Positions 37,316-46,180 of a stretch of DNA of 64,000 nucleotides are shown piece by piece. Where the stretch lies: the NCBI RefSeq assembly GCF_009828835.1, contig NZ_WTTB01000005.1:119199-183198 (forward strand), in the 5' to 3' direction. Within the stretch, counting starts at the first letter, position 1. Each line of letters begins with the position of its first letter. The notes under the pieces were generated by a model, which saw only the letters and a list, made by a program, of their open reading frames with translations, ran no database searches and was not told where the DNA came from. Position numbers and translations under genes: made by a program. Source of the stretch: Erysipelothrix urinaevulpis. Lineage in GTDB: Bacteria; Bacillota_I; Bacilli_A; Erysipelotrichales; Erysipelotrichaceae.

Positions 37316-38526
37316 GAAGAGAATTAGCATATCAAGTTATGGAAGAGGTGATGGTTCATAACCATCATGCCCATTTAGAACTTAAACGACTCGATTTAGA
37401 TAAAGAGGAAGATCAAGCATTTATTTCTGCGCTGGTTTATACGAGTCTCCAAAATTATTTATACTTGGATTACCAGATTGATCCCTTTCTAAAAAAGAAT
37501 ACCGCAATTGAAATTCGTTTAGTTTTGATTATGGCTCTGGCTCAAAAATATTTTATGAATCCGATTCCAGATTATGCCTTAGTGAACGAATCCGTTGAAC
37601 TTATTAAGAAAGTTCACAGTAAACATGTTGCCGGTGTTGTGAATGCAGTGTTAAAGAAAATATTATCCCAAGGAAAAAGAAATCTTCCTTCAGACCCTGT
37701 GAAAGCGCTGAGCATTGAAACTAGCATGCCAGAATGGATTATTCGATTGTTAAGTTCACAGTATTCTATAAGTTTTGCGAGAGACTATGCGCACTATTGT
37801 CAGCAAATTAAACCAAACTATGTTCGCATTAATCCGTTTAAACATGATGAAAAATTATATGACCACTTAGAAGAAAACCAGGGTGTATATCATGCAAAAA
37901 GCAGCCTTTTCCAACATCAGTTTTTGAACGATGGTTATGTTCTAATTCAAGACATTAATAGTCAAGAAGTTGTAAAGTATTTAGAACTTGAAGAAGGAAT
38001 GAGGGTGTTGGATTGTTGTTGTGGTCCAGGGACCAAAACAACTCAAATTGCTGAAGGATTAAATAACACAGGCGAAATCATTGGTGTTGAACTACACGAA
38101 TCAAGAAGTAACGTAACAGTTGAACTTCTTAAACGATGGGGCGTTAAGAATACTAAAATTGTAACGCAAGATGTCTTAACATTTCAAGATAACGAGTTAT
38201 TTGATGCAGTTTTATTAGATGCTCCTTGCTCAGGGCTTGGTGTCTTGTCGCATAAACATGATTTACGATATCATATAAAACCTGAAGAACTCGACGAATT
38301 ACAGGTGATTCAAAAGAAAATGTTGAACCATCTCGCTACTCAAGTGAAAGTTGGGGGGATTTTAGTGTATGCAACCTGTACCTTAAATAAAAAAGAAAAC
38401 GAGAAACAAATTGAATCGTTTTTAAAAGTGCATGATAATTATGAAATGTTGACATCTGTAACGTTAGATCCAATGGCACGACAAGGCGATGGTTTTTATA
38501 TCGCACAATGTCGAAGAACATGGTAA
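37312..38526 (+). CDS. rsmB: 16S rRNA (cytosine(967)-C(5))-methyltransferase
   Basis: 404 residues: an N-terminal NusB-like RNA-binding domain (1-130) and a C-terminal SAM methyltransferase with LDCCCGPGTKTTQIAEGL, DAPCSGLGVLSHKHDLRY and VYATCTLNKKENE, giving the two catalytic cysteines. In Bacillus fmt lies between priA and rsmB; here rsmB starts within the priA stop codon. Confidence 0.94.
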   Translation: MRRELAYQVMEEVMVHNHHAHLELKRLDLDKEEDQAFISALVYTSLQNYLYLDYQIDPFLKKNTAIEIRLVLIMALAQKYFMNPIPDYALVNESVELIKKVHSKHVAGVVNAVLKKILSQGKRNLPSDPVKALSIETSMPEWIIRLLSSQYSISFARDYAHYCQQIKPNYVRINPFKHDEKLYDHLEENQGVYHAKSSLFQHQFLNDGYVLIQDINSQEVVKYLELEEGMRVLDCCCGPGTKTTQIAEGLNNTGEIIGVELHESRSNVTVELLKRWGVKNTKIVTQDVLTFQDNELFDAVLLDAPCSGLGVLSHKHDLRYHIKPEELDELQVIQKKMLNHLATQVKVGGILVYATCTLNKKENEKQIESFLKVHDNYEMLTSVTLDPMARQGDGFYIAQCRRTW

Positions 38527-38556
38527 ACTAAATAAGTATGGAATGGGGTAATAAAA

Positions 38557-39288
38557 GTGAAATATATTAGTATCAGTGAGATTGGTTTGGTTCGAGATGA
38601 GAACCAAGATTACCTTGCAGTTGAGACAAAAGATAATACAGTTTTAGCTTTGATTTGTGATGGAATAGGCGGCGGGAATGCCGGGTCATTGGCTTCGAAA
38701 ATGACAGTTCAATCAATGGTAGAAAGTTTTAGGAAACAAGATCATTTTGAATCTGTGCACGATATCAGTGCATGGTTTGGTGATGCCATTACACGAACAA
38801 ATTATGAGGTGTTCAAGAAATCTTTATCCCACCGTAAATTTGAAGGGATGGGAACGACACTTATCGCCCTTGTTTTATGGAATGGATTTGGTGTTGGTTT
38901 TAACATCGGTGATTCTCGTCTTTATACATTTGCTAAAGAAAAATTAACCTGTTTAAGCGAAGACCAAACTTATGCCCATGAAATGTATTTGCAGAAAAAA
39001 ATAAGTAAAGAAGAGTCACTCATTCATCCCAAGAGAAATGTTTTGATGAATGCTGTTGGTATTGATAAACAAGTGAAATATGAGCAAGTTGAGGTCGGAC
39101 AAGAATGGGAACAAATCTTGTTGTCATCAGATGGGCTTCATTCGTATGTGAAACATGAACTGATTGAAGAAACACTCAGACATCATGACCTTGTTGAGAA
39201 GAAAAATCGCCTAAGAGAAATGGCTTATGAAGCAGGCGCTTATGACAACATTTCATTTATTTTAATTGAAGGTGACTTGAATGAATAG
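38557..39288 (+). CDS. stp: PP2C-type Ser/Thr phosphatase
   Basis: 243 residues with the PP2C metal aspartates in VRDENQDYL, LICDGIGGGNAG, LLSSDGLHSYV and AYDNISFIL. It is the partner phosphatase of PrkC and reverses its phosphorylations. Starts with GTG, after TGGGG. Overlaps prkC by 8 bases, as in other Firmicutes. Confidence 0.93.
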   Translation: MKYISISEIGLVRDENQDYLAVETKDNTVLALICDGIGGGNAGSLASKMTVQSMVESFRKQDHFESVHDISAWFGDAITRTNYEVFKKSLSHRKFEGMGTTLIALVLWNGFGVGFNIGDSRLYTFAKEKLTCLSEDQTYAHEMYLQKKISKEESLIHPKRNVLMNAVGIDKQVKYEQVEVGQEWEQILLSSDGLHSYVKHELIEETLRHHDLVEKKNRLREMAYEAGAYDNISFILIEGDLNE

Positions 39289-41020
39289 AACAATTGGAAA
39301 TCGTTATGCTCTTATGAAAAAAATTGGATCGGGTGGGATGGCTGATGTCTACCTTGCACTCGATACTGTTTTAGAGCGTGAAGTCGCTGTCAAAATATTA
39401 AGAGGAAGTTTAGCTCATGATCCTGTTGCTTTATTGCGTTTTCAACGCGAAGCTCAAGCTGCTTCAGGCTTAGACCATGAGAATATTGTTGATGTGTATG
39501 ATGTTGGAGAAGATGATGGTGAGCACTACATTGTCATGGAAGTAATTCATGGTACAACCTTGAAATCGCTCATTCATCGCCGTGGAGCTTTAGATAAATA
39601 TGAAGCTGTTTCTATTATGGAACAAATCGCTTTTGCATTACAAAAAGCCCACAAAAAAAATGTTATACATCGTGATATTAAACCACAAAACATCTTAGTC
39701 AAAGATGATGGCACTGTTAAAATTGCTGATTTTGGTATCGCTTTGGCAGGGGATGCCTTGCAGTTGACAAAGTCGGATTCAGTTTTGGGGTCGGTGCATT
39801 ATTTAGCACCGGAATGTTCACGAGGAGAAGGGGCATCTGAACAATCAGATATTTATGCCCTAGGGATTGTCTTTTATGAGTTATTAACGGGCGAAGCACC
39901 TTACAAAGGTGAAACAGCTGTCGAAATTGCAATGAAGCATATGCGAGATGAACTTCCTTCAATTCATGATTATAATCCAAGTATTCCCAATTCATTGATA
40001 AATATTGTTGCAAAAGCAACTCATAAGAATAGATTATATCGTTATCGAACCATGGATGAATTTGTCGATGATTTGAAAACATCGCTCGATTCAAACCGTA
40101 AAGATGAAGAACTTTGGGAGCCGCAATCAACATCAGATGACGAAACAATCATGATTGATCGACTTCACAGCTTACCTCAAGATTCAAACGATGCAAAGAA
40201 CCCCAAAAAGAAAAAAATGAAACCGTGGATGATTTGGACAAGTATTGCAGTGCTTAGTTTATTACTTATTGGTTTAGTATTTATCTTAACCCGACCAAGT
40301 CAACCTAAAGAAATTGATATGCCAGATGTTGAAGGACTTAGTCTGGAAGAAACAAAGGATATCTTAACGGAATTTGGATTACATGTAAATCCAAATTACA
40401 CCTATCAGTATTCTGATGAACATGATAATTTGCATGTGATTGACTCAAGACCCAAAGCGGGTTCAAAGGTTATGGTAGGCTCACAAGTTAAGTTAACACT
40501 TTCTCAGGGTAAAACCTTTGAAATTCAAGACTATAAAGGAAAAACTTTGTCGGAAGTACAAGAGCTTCTTTCGGGTCAAAACATCAGTATTAAAACAAAC
40601 GGAGAATACCGTAAAGATATGGAACCAGGACTTGTGATTCGTCAAGAATTATTGATGCCAGGCGATAAAGTAAATCCCGATCAACGTCGCGAGATCTTAT
40701 TGGTGGTCAGTTCTGAAGCCAGTGGTGTTATTCCAAGTAATATTGTCGGAATGTCTTTAGATAATGCTCAAAAGACATTGTCTGAATTAGGAATGAAAAG
40801 CAGTTTAGAAAAATTATCTGTTGCTGGTCTTAGTGAATCGCAACTCGTGAGTTTAGAATACAATGTTGTTAATAAAACAAGTCCTGGGGCAGGGAGTTAT
40901 TATGTTCAAGAGGGAAGCAATGTTGTTGTCCTTTATTATTATGATATTAAAGATAAACCCAAAGAAAAACCCAATGAGGAAGTTGTAGAAGAGGAAACTA
41001 ATCAAAATGACAATGTTTAA
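39281..41020 (+). CDS. prkC: PASTA-domain Ser/Thr protein kinase
   Basis: 579 residues. Cytoplasmic kinase with G-loop IGSGGMADVY, Lys38 (VAVKIL), HRD at 130-132, DFG at 150-152 and an APE-like segment; a membrane helix at about 310-332; three extracellular PASTA repeats, which bind muropeptides or lipid II. It senses cell-wall state and phosphorylates division and translation proteins. Ends in an acidic tail (PNEEVVEEETNQNDNV). Co-transcribed with stp and rsgA. Confidence 0.95.
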   Translation: MNRTIGNRYALMKKIGSGGMADVYLALDTVLEREVAVKILRGSLAHDPVALLRFQREAQAASGLDHENIVDVYDVGEDDGEHYIVMEVIHGTTLKSLIHRRGALDKYEAVSIMEQIAFALQKAHKKNVIHRDIKPQNILVKDDGTVKIADFGIALAGDALQLTKSDSVLGSVHYLAPECSRGEGASEQSDIYALGIVFYELLTGEAPYKGETAVEIAMKHMRDELPSIHDYNPSIPNSLINIVAKATHKNRLYRYRTMDEFVDDLKTSLDSNRKDEELWEPQSTSDDETIMIDRLHSLPQDSNDAKNPKKKKMKPWMIWTSIAVLSLLLIGLVFILTRPSQPKEIDMPDVEGLSLEETKDILTEFGLHVNPNYTYQYSDEHDNLHVIDSRPKAGSKVMVGSQVKLTLSQGKTFEIQDYKGKTLSEVQELLSGQNISIKTNGEYRKDMEPGLVIRQELLMPGDKVNPDQRREILLVVSSEASGVIPSNIVGMSLDNAQKTLSELGMKSSLEKLSVAGLSESQLVSLEYNVVNKTSPGAGSYYVQEGSNVVVLYYYDIKDKPKEKPNEEVVEEETNQNDNV

Positions 41021-41870
41021 CAAATCGGTTATTACACGAATTGTATCGAATCGTTATCATGTATACCATAACAATAAGATTGTTGAAGCTGTCGCTATGG
41101 GGAAACTTCGATTGGGTCAAAAACCAATTGTTGGTGATGAGGTTAAAATTGAATTTTTAGAAGAAAAATATGTCATTCAAGAAGTTTTACCTCGAAGGAA
41201 TTCACTGATTAGACCCTTAGTTGCAAATGTTGATCAAGCGCTTATTGTGATGTCAGCTCTTGAGCCTGATTTTTCCTATACATTGGTCGACCGTCTCATA
41301 TTTTTAGTTGCTTTGGAAGGGATTGAGCCTGTAATTGTTCTAACAAAAACCGATCTAATTTCTGAAGAAAAGAAGAATGAAATTGAATTAGAATATACAC
41401 AAGCGGGTTATCGATTCATAGCGTTAAATAAGTTTGACGATGCCTCAGAACTCAGTGATGTGCTAGCTGGGAAAATATCGGTGCTTGCTGGGCAAAGTGG
41501 TGTTGGAAAATCAAGTATTTTAAATCGAATGAATCAAGATTTTTCATTGCAAACCCAAGAAATATCGAAAGCGTTAGGACGAGGAAAGCATACGACCCGT
41601 CATAATCAACTTTATAATGTTGAAAATGGTTGGATTGCTGATACTCCTGGTTTTTCATCTTTAAACTTTTCTAAGGTTGATCCGTTAGAATTAGCACAGA
41701 AAGTTCCTGATTTTGCACCTTTTGTGAGTGAGTGTCGATACAGGGATTGTTTGCATGTTAGCGAACCATCATGTAAAATTAAGGAAGAACTTGAAAAAGA
41801 GAAGATTTCAAAAGTTCGTTATCAAAATTATTGTGATGTTTTAGACTTAATTAAGGAGGAACGACGATGA
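41007..41870 (+). CDS. rsgA: Ribosome small-subunit GTPase RsgA
   Basis: 287 residues: OB fold, circularly permuted GTPase (G4 TKTD, G5, then G1 GQSGVGKSSILN, G3 DTPGF), and a C-terminal zinc knuckle (CRYRDCLHVSEPSC). A late 30S assembly factor. Starts 14 bases inside the end of prkC; ATG at 41013 is an equal choice. Confidence 0.95.
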   Translation: MTMFNKSVITRIVSNRYHVYHNNKIVEAVAMGKLRLGQKPIVGDEVKIEFLEEKYVIQEVLPRRNSLIRPLVANVDQALIVMSALEPDFSYTLVDRLIFLVALEGIEPVIVLTKTDLISEEKKNEIELEYTQAGYRFIALNKFDDASELSDVLAGKISVLAGQSGVGKSSILNRMNQDFSLQTQEISKALGRGKHTTRHNQLYNVENGWIADTPGFSSLNFSKVDPLELAQKVPDFAPFVSECRYRDCLHVSEPSCKIKEELEKEKISKVRYQNYCDVLDLIKEERR

Positions 41871-42520
41871 GCGAAATAATTGTAGCCCCATCATTATTAT
41901 CATTGGATTATACTGATAGTAAAACCCAAATCAAACGTTTAGAGGTTGCAGGAGCAAAATGGCTTCACTATGATGTGATGGATGGCGTGTTTGTTGATAA
42001 TATTAGTTTTGGTCCCATGATCTTAAAACAAATGTCAAAACTTACTGATTTGTTTTTAGATGTCCATCTTATGATTGTGAAACCAGAAAAATATGTCGAT
42101 GCATTTATTGATGCAGGTGCAGATCAAATTACGTTTCATGTTGAAAGCTTTGATTCTGCAGAGTACGGTGTACAAGTGATTCGAGAAACAATTAAAAAAG
42201 GGGTCAAAGTTGGGATAACTTCACGGCCACATACCCCAATCGAAGAGGTACTTCCATATTTAAAATATGTTGATTTAGTGTTGGTTATGAGTGTTGAACC
42301 AGGGTTTGGTGGTCAATCATTTATGCCAATTAGCCTGGAAAGAATTCAACAGTATGTGGAATTAAGAGCGTTGAATCAGTATGATTATTTGATTTCGGTT
42401 GATGGTGGTATTAACGAGGAAACTGGAAAGAAAGTCAAAAAGGCTGGCGTTGATGCTTTAGTTGCTGGAAGTTATGTGTTCAGTGAAGATATAGAAAAAG
42501 CCATTCAATCGTTATTATGA
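41867..42520 (+). CDS. rpe: Ribulose-phosphate 3-epimerase
   Basis: 217-residue TIM barrel of the pentose phosphate pathway. Metal and catalytic residues lie in APSLLSLDY, WLHYDVMDGVFVDNISFGP, LDVHLMI and SVDGGINEE. AAGGAGG precedes the start. Overlaps rsgA and thiN by 4 bases each. Confidence 0.95.
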   Translation: MSEIIVAPSLLSLDYTDSKTQIKRLEVAGAKWLHYDVMDGVFVDNISFGPMILKQMSKLTDLFLDVHLMIVKPEKYVDAFIDAGADQITFHVESFDSAEYGVQVIRETIKKGVKVGITSRPHTPIEEVLPYLKYVDLVLVMSVEPGFGGQSFMPISLERIQQYVELRALNQYDYLISVDGGINEETGKKVKKAGVDALVAGSYVFSEDIEKAIQSLL

Positions 42521-43110
42521 AAATAGCGAGTCTTGTTTTGCGAGAATTTGAAGGTGAAACAGTGGGCGATGTTTTTGGTGTTGATTATGGTGCCTGGCTT
42601 TGTTATGACAAAGGAATTGAAATGAAAGCAGCTTGTGGAGACTTTGATTCAGTATCGAAGTCTCAAAAACAAGCTCTTTTAACGTTAGATATTCCTATTT
42701 ATGAACTAGAACCGATGAAGGACTATACTGATTTTGAATATTCTTTAAGTCTGGTTAAAGACTATGATTTAATCTATGTATACGGTGCTTTGGGCGGCCG
42801 TAGAGACCATGAATACCTTCATGTTCAGTTTGCTCTGAAAGATCCAAGAATCGTCTTAATTGATGGCTCTAATAAGATTAGAAAGGTCGAAGAGGGAACT
42901 TATATAGTAAAAAAAGATAACTATCGTTATCTTTCGTTTATTGTTATTGAACAAGCAGTTATTACAATTGAAAATGTTAAATATCCTTTAAGTAGACGAC
43001 AAGTCTATCTTGGAGATGCCTATTTATCATCCAATGAAATCCTTGAGGAACAGGCGTTTCTGTGTGTTCACTCTGGTTCATTTCTGATGATTCAGTCAAA
43101 TGAAGTATAA
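42517..43110 (+). CDS. thiN: Thiamine pyrophosphokinase
   Basis: 197 residues converting thiamine and ATP to thiamine diphosphate. AACGDFDS, DYTDFEYSL and YGALGGRRDHEYLHV are the conserved substrate-binding motifs. Final gene of the priA-thiN operon; its place after rpe is conserved in Firmicutes. A terminator follows. Confidence 0.92.
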   Translation: MKIASLVLREFEGETVGDVFGVDYGAWLCYDKGIEMKAACGDFDSVSKSQKQALLTLDIPIYELEPMKDYTDFEYSLSLVKDYDLIYVYGALGGRRDHEYLHVQFALKDPRIVLIDGSNKIRKVEEGTYIVKKDNYRYLSFIVIEQAVITIENVKYPLSRRQVYLGDAYLSSNEILEEQAFLCVHSGSFLMIQSNEV

Positions 43111-43114
43111 AAAA

Positions 43115-43138
43115 AACGGTGAATAACCGTTATTTTTA
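43115..43138. terminator. Bidirectional terminator between thiN and rpmB
   Basis: AACGGT/ACCGTT stem with T-rich tail on the plus strand and a six-T run on the minus strand, between convergent genes. Confidence 0.75.
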
Positions 43139-43140
43139 TT

Positions 43141-43332
43141 TTATCGAGCTTGTTTGGCCTTTAAAGCTTTCAGTTCGCGGGCGGAAATACGGACTCGAGT
43201 TGGCTTTCCATCCACCATAATAGTAGCTTTTTGAAGGTTGACATTCCATTTACGTCTTGTAGCACGTAATGAATGTGAGCGCTTGTTTCCTGACATTGGT
43301 TTTTTGTTGGATACATTGTTGCCTCTTGACAT
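43141..43332 (-). CDS. rpmB: Ribosomal protein bL28
   Basis: 63-residue basic 50S protein; GNNVSNKKPMSGNKRSHSLRATRR and KWNVNLQKATI are family features. It has no zinc cysteines (C- form). GGGGG lies before the start. Conserved placement, facing thiN. Confidence 0.96.
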   Translation of the reverse strand: MSRGNNVSNKKPMSGNKRSHSLRATRRKWNVNLQKATIMVDGKPTRVRISARELKALKAKQAR

Positions 43333-43375
43333 CGCCGTAACCCCCTTTCCTTTGATAAATTCTCAACGCTTTAAA

Positions 43376-43404
43376 ACTATACCATATAGATTTTAATTAG
43401 GCAA
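43376..43404 (-). promoter_or_regulatory. rpmB promoter
   Basis: Minus strand TTGCCT (43399-43404), 17 bases, TATAGT (43376-43381), about 45 bases before the start codon. Confidence 0.7.
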
Positions 43405-43513
43405 GACTTTATTTGATTAATTAGATAAAAATATGCATTAAGCTAATTAACATAAGGCTTTAATAAAAGAGTATATTATGATATTATGTTAATAAGCACA
43501 AGGAGGTTCGCAG

Positions 43514-44752
43514 ATGGAAAAAGAAATTTTAGCAGCATTAGAAATTGCGGATCATGAAGTGCGCTTACTGGTTGGTCAGTTTTACAATGGAAGACTCAAT
43601 ATTTTGAAAGTGGAACAAGTTTCTCATAAAGGTGTTTCTTCATATTCGATTATCAGTGAAAACCTTGTGGTTGAAGCCATTTTAAAAGCTGTCGAGAACG
43701 CATCAAGAAACCTTGGTGTTGTGATCGAAAAAGTCTTGCTGGTTGTACCAGGAATACAGACAAAACATACGACAAAGCAAATGCAAATTCCAATAACTGG
43801 CAAAGTATCGGACTTAGACATTAAGCGTGCATATCGCGAACTTATTGAAAGTAAAGCGATGGATGATTATGTATTAACCAATGTAATGATGAGTAAATAT
43901 TTTGTAAATGGTAGTTCAACACGTAAATTACCACTCAATGAACGATGTACACACTTAACAATCGAAGCCGATTGTTACTACAGTCGCCAAAGTATTATTT
44001 TTCCATACTTATCGGCAGTGGAAGCATCGGGTTTAAAAATAATTGATATTGTGCTCGATGATATAGGACTCGCAAAAGAAGCTGCTTTATTTGAAAGCTC
44101 AATTGATAAACCAATTATCGTTTATACTTTAGCAAGGTCTTTATCAAAGATGACCCTTTATTATAAAGGAAAACTATTATCAACTGATTATGAGACAGAG
44201 GGTCTTAATAAATTTTTAGATCTTCTTGCGAATGATTTAGGTATTCCTAAAGATGCCGTTGAAAATTTACTTTACTATAATACAAATTTAATGGAAATCA
44301 AGCCCAAAGAAGATCCTATCTTTATTTGGTCATATCGAGGTCAAACTCATACTGTAAGTGATAAAGATTTAGCAGAGCTTTTAAATGATTCATTTAAAGA
44401 ATATTTACTTGAATTGTTGAATCGTTCAGAACCAATCTTTGAACTTGGTCAGCCCAACATTTTGGTGACAGGATCAGGGAGTGTGATTGAGGGAATTAAG
44501 GAATTTCTTGAAGGCGAATCGAATGCGATTGTAGAACAATATCGTTCAATGACCTTTGGGATTAAAGAACCGAGCTTGTCGTCAGTTGTAGGAGCATTTT
44601 ATTACTATAAAGACCAAGCGGTATTCCGGTATGAAAGTGATTTTAGTGCAAATAAAATTGAGTTAGAAGCGTCAATACTAAAAGATAAAGATGAACATGA
44701 AGATGAGTCAATGACTCAAAAACTAAAGAAAATATTCTTTGAGAAAGTATAA
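43514..44752 (+). CDS. ftsA: FtsA-like division protein with degenerate nucleotide pocket
   Basis: 412 residues immediately before ftsZ, with GGAGG at the start. The overall actin-fold pattern and the C-terminal amphipathic membrane-targeting helix (MTQKLKKIFFEKV) fit FtsA, which tethers FtsZ to the membrane. But nucleotide motifs are eroded: phosphate-1 reads ALEIADHEVRLLV (usual DIGTSK lost), phosphate-2 reads YTLARSLSK at 204-212 (usual DIGGGTTD), and the adenosine motif is VTGSGS rather than GGGA. It probably does not hydrolyse ATP. Identification relies on position and tail as much as sequence. Confidence 0.8.
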   Translation: MEKEILAALEIADHEVRLLVGQFYNGRLNILKVEQVSHKGVSSYSIISENLVVEAILKAVENASRNLGVVIEKVLLVVPGIQTKHTTKQMQIPITGKVSDLDIKRAYRELIESKAMDDYVLTNVMMSKYFVNGSSTRKLPLNERCTHLTIEADCYYSRQSIIFPYLSAVEASGLKIIDIVLDDIGLAKEAALFESSIDKPIIVYTLARSLSKMTLYYKGKLLSTDYETEGLNKFLDLLANDLGIPKDAVENLLYYNTNLMEIKPKEDPIFIWSYRGQTHTVSDKDLAELLNDSFKEYLLELLNRSEPIFELGQPNILVTGSGSVIEGIKEFLEGESNAIVEQYRSMTFGIKEPSLSSVVGAFYYYKDQAVFRYESDFSANKIELEASILKDKDEHEDESMTQKLKKIFFEKV

Positions 44753-44773
44753 TATTGGAGGACAGTAAAAAAT

Positions 44774-45835
44774 ATGGATACACATTTACAACAAGTAGCA
44801 AGAATTAAAGTTATTGGTGTAGGGGGAGCAGGATGTAATGCTGTTAACCGCATGGTTGACGAGGGAATGAAAGGTGTCGAATTTTATGTTGCGAACACTG
44901 ACCTTCAAGTATTAAATGTTTCTCCGGTTGTCAATAAAATTGAACTAGGAAGAGAAGTCACAAAAGGTCTTGGTGCAGGTGCAAACCCTGAAATGGGACG
45001 TAAAGCAGCTGTAGAAAGCGAAAGTGAAATTCGTGAAGCAATGAAAGATGCTGATATGGTCTTTGTCACCGCCGGTCTTGGTGGTGGAACAGGAACAGGA
45101 GCATCACCACTTGTCGCAAAAATTGCACAAGAAGAAGGAGCCCTAGTCGTAGGGATTGTAACCAAACCATTTACATTTGAGGGACGTCGACGTACGACTC
45201 AAGCTGCATCGGGCTTAGAAGAATTAAAGGCATATGTCGATTCGTTAATTATTGTTAGCAACAATCAACTCTTAGAGGTCATTGGACGTATTCCGTTCCA
45301 AGAAGCCTTCAAAGAAGCTGATAATGTCTTACGTCAAGGTGTGCAAACTATCACTGATTTAATTGCGGTTCCAGCGATGATTAACTTAGACTTTGCGGAT
45401 GTTCGATCCGTAATGCAAGGTCAAGGAAGTGCATTGATCGGTATTGGTATGTCACAAGGTGAAAATAAATCTGTTGAAGCAGCTCAAAAAGCAATTACAT
45501 CGCCATTGTTAGAAGCTCAAATTGATGGTGCTCGCAATGCGATTGTTAATGTTACGGGTGGAGATTCAATTTCTATTCAGGATGCAAGTGAGGCCGTAGA
45601 ATATATTCGCGAAGCTGCTGGAAATGATATTGATATTATCTTTGGTGTAGCAATTAATGAACAAATTGGTGATTCAATTATTGTTACTGTGATAGCAACA
45701 GGGTTTGATGTTGAAGACCAAGAAGTTATTGAGGCAACGGTAACTCGCCCTAAAACTGTGTCTAAACCTAAACCCAATACTGATGATTCAACACCAGAGT
45801 TGAATGATATTCCTGAATTCTTTAGATCAAGATAA
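44774..45835 (+). CDS. ftsZ: Cell division protein FtsZ
   Basis: 353-residue tubulin-like GTPase that forms the Z ring. [23 protein letters not shown] (tubulin signature) and the T7-loop region [11 protein letters not shown] are intact. The conserved C-terminal peptide ([10 protein letters not shown]), which binds FtsA and other partners, follows a short linker. TTGGAGG precedes the start. A strong terminator follows; sepF and ylm genes are absent downstream. Confidence 0.98.
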   Translation: MDTHLQQVARIKVIGVGGAGCNAVNRMVDEGMKGVEFYVANTDLQVLNVSPVVNKIELGREVTKGLGAGANPEMGRKAAVESESEIREAMKDADMVFVTAGLGGGTGTGASPLVAKIAQEEGALVVGIVTKPFTFEGRRRTTQAASGLEELKAYVDSLIIVSNNQLLEVIGRIPFQEAFKEADNVLRQGVQTITDLIAVPAMINLDFADVRSVMQGQGSALIGIGMSQGENKSVEAAQKAITSPLLEAQIDGARNAIVNVTGGDSISIQDASEAVEYIREAAGNDIDIIFGVAINEQIGDSIIVTVIATGFDVEDQEVIEATVTRPKTVSKPKPNTDDSTPELNDIPEFFRSR

Positions 45836-45846
45836 TCATAATAACG

Positions 45847-45873
45847 AACCTTCCAACTGGAAGGTTTTTTTAT
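45847..45873 (+). terminator. Terminator after ftsZ
   Basis: AACCTTCC/GGAAGGTT stem with a four-base loop and seven Ts. Confidence 0.9.
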
Positions 45874-45910
45874 TATCAATAAAATTCGAATGAGAAATAC
45901 AAGTAAAAAA

Positions 45911-46030
45911 GCAAGATAGTTATAACGTATAAAACTTGAACGTTTTAGCAATATTTACCATAAAACGGTCGTTATATAGAAGAAAACGTACAATAACAAG
46001 AAAGAATAGCAAGATAGTTATTCTTTTTTG
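45911..46030 (+). other. Structured intergenic element with a duplicated 13-mer
   Basis: GCAAGATAGTTAT occurs twice (45911-45923, 46009-46021). Between the copies is a long hairpin: outer stem TATAAC/GTTATA (45921-45926 with 45971-45976) and inner stem GAACGTTTTA/TAAAACGGTC (45938-45947 with 45961-45970). The second copy forms the loop of a terminator-like hairpin AAGAATA/TATTCTT followed by Ts. No open frame spans it. It may be a small RNA or the remains of a regulatory leader; I find no good promoter in front. Confidence 0.45.
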
Positions 46031-46065
46031 CAAGTTCATCAATAACTAAAAAAAGCAATAAAAGG

Positions 46066-46071
46066 TATAAT
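46066..46071 (+). promoter_or_regulatory. -10 element of the oxidoreductase operon
   Basis: Perfect TATAAT; no convincing -35. It shares its last base with the cre site, which fits repression of this promoter. Confidence 0.5.
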
Positions 46072-46084
46072 GAAAGCGTATACA
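46071..46084 (+). promoter_or_regulatory. cre site (CcpA operator) before the Gfo/Idh/MocA operon
   Basis: TGAAAGCGTATACA matches 13 of 14 positions of the Bacillus cre consensus TGWAANCGNTNWCA. Its place immediately after the -10 is a repressing one. ccpA is encoded at 16133 in this window. Confidence 0.65.
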
Positions 46085-46180
46085 GGTATGCTGAAGGAGG
46101 GAGTAATAAAAAAATAGAATGTTTGAAAGCTAAAAAGTATTTTAAACCATTGAATAATAAGAAAGTAGAGGAAACATAAA

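Noticed and set aside
39717..40148. Antisense 143-codon frame inside prkC
   Set aside because: Its composition mirrors the opposite strand of a well-supported kinase gene; no ribosome site and no recognisable domain.
46098..46178. Short leader peptide frames before the first oxidoreductase gene
   Set aside because: Several tiny frames exist (for example from 46088), but none has both a well-spaced ribosome site and distinctive composition.
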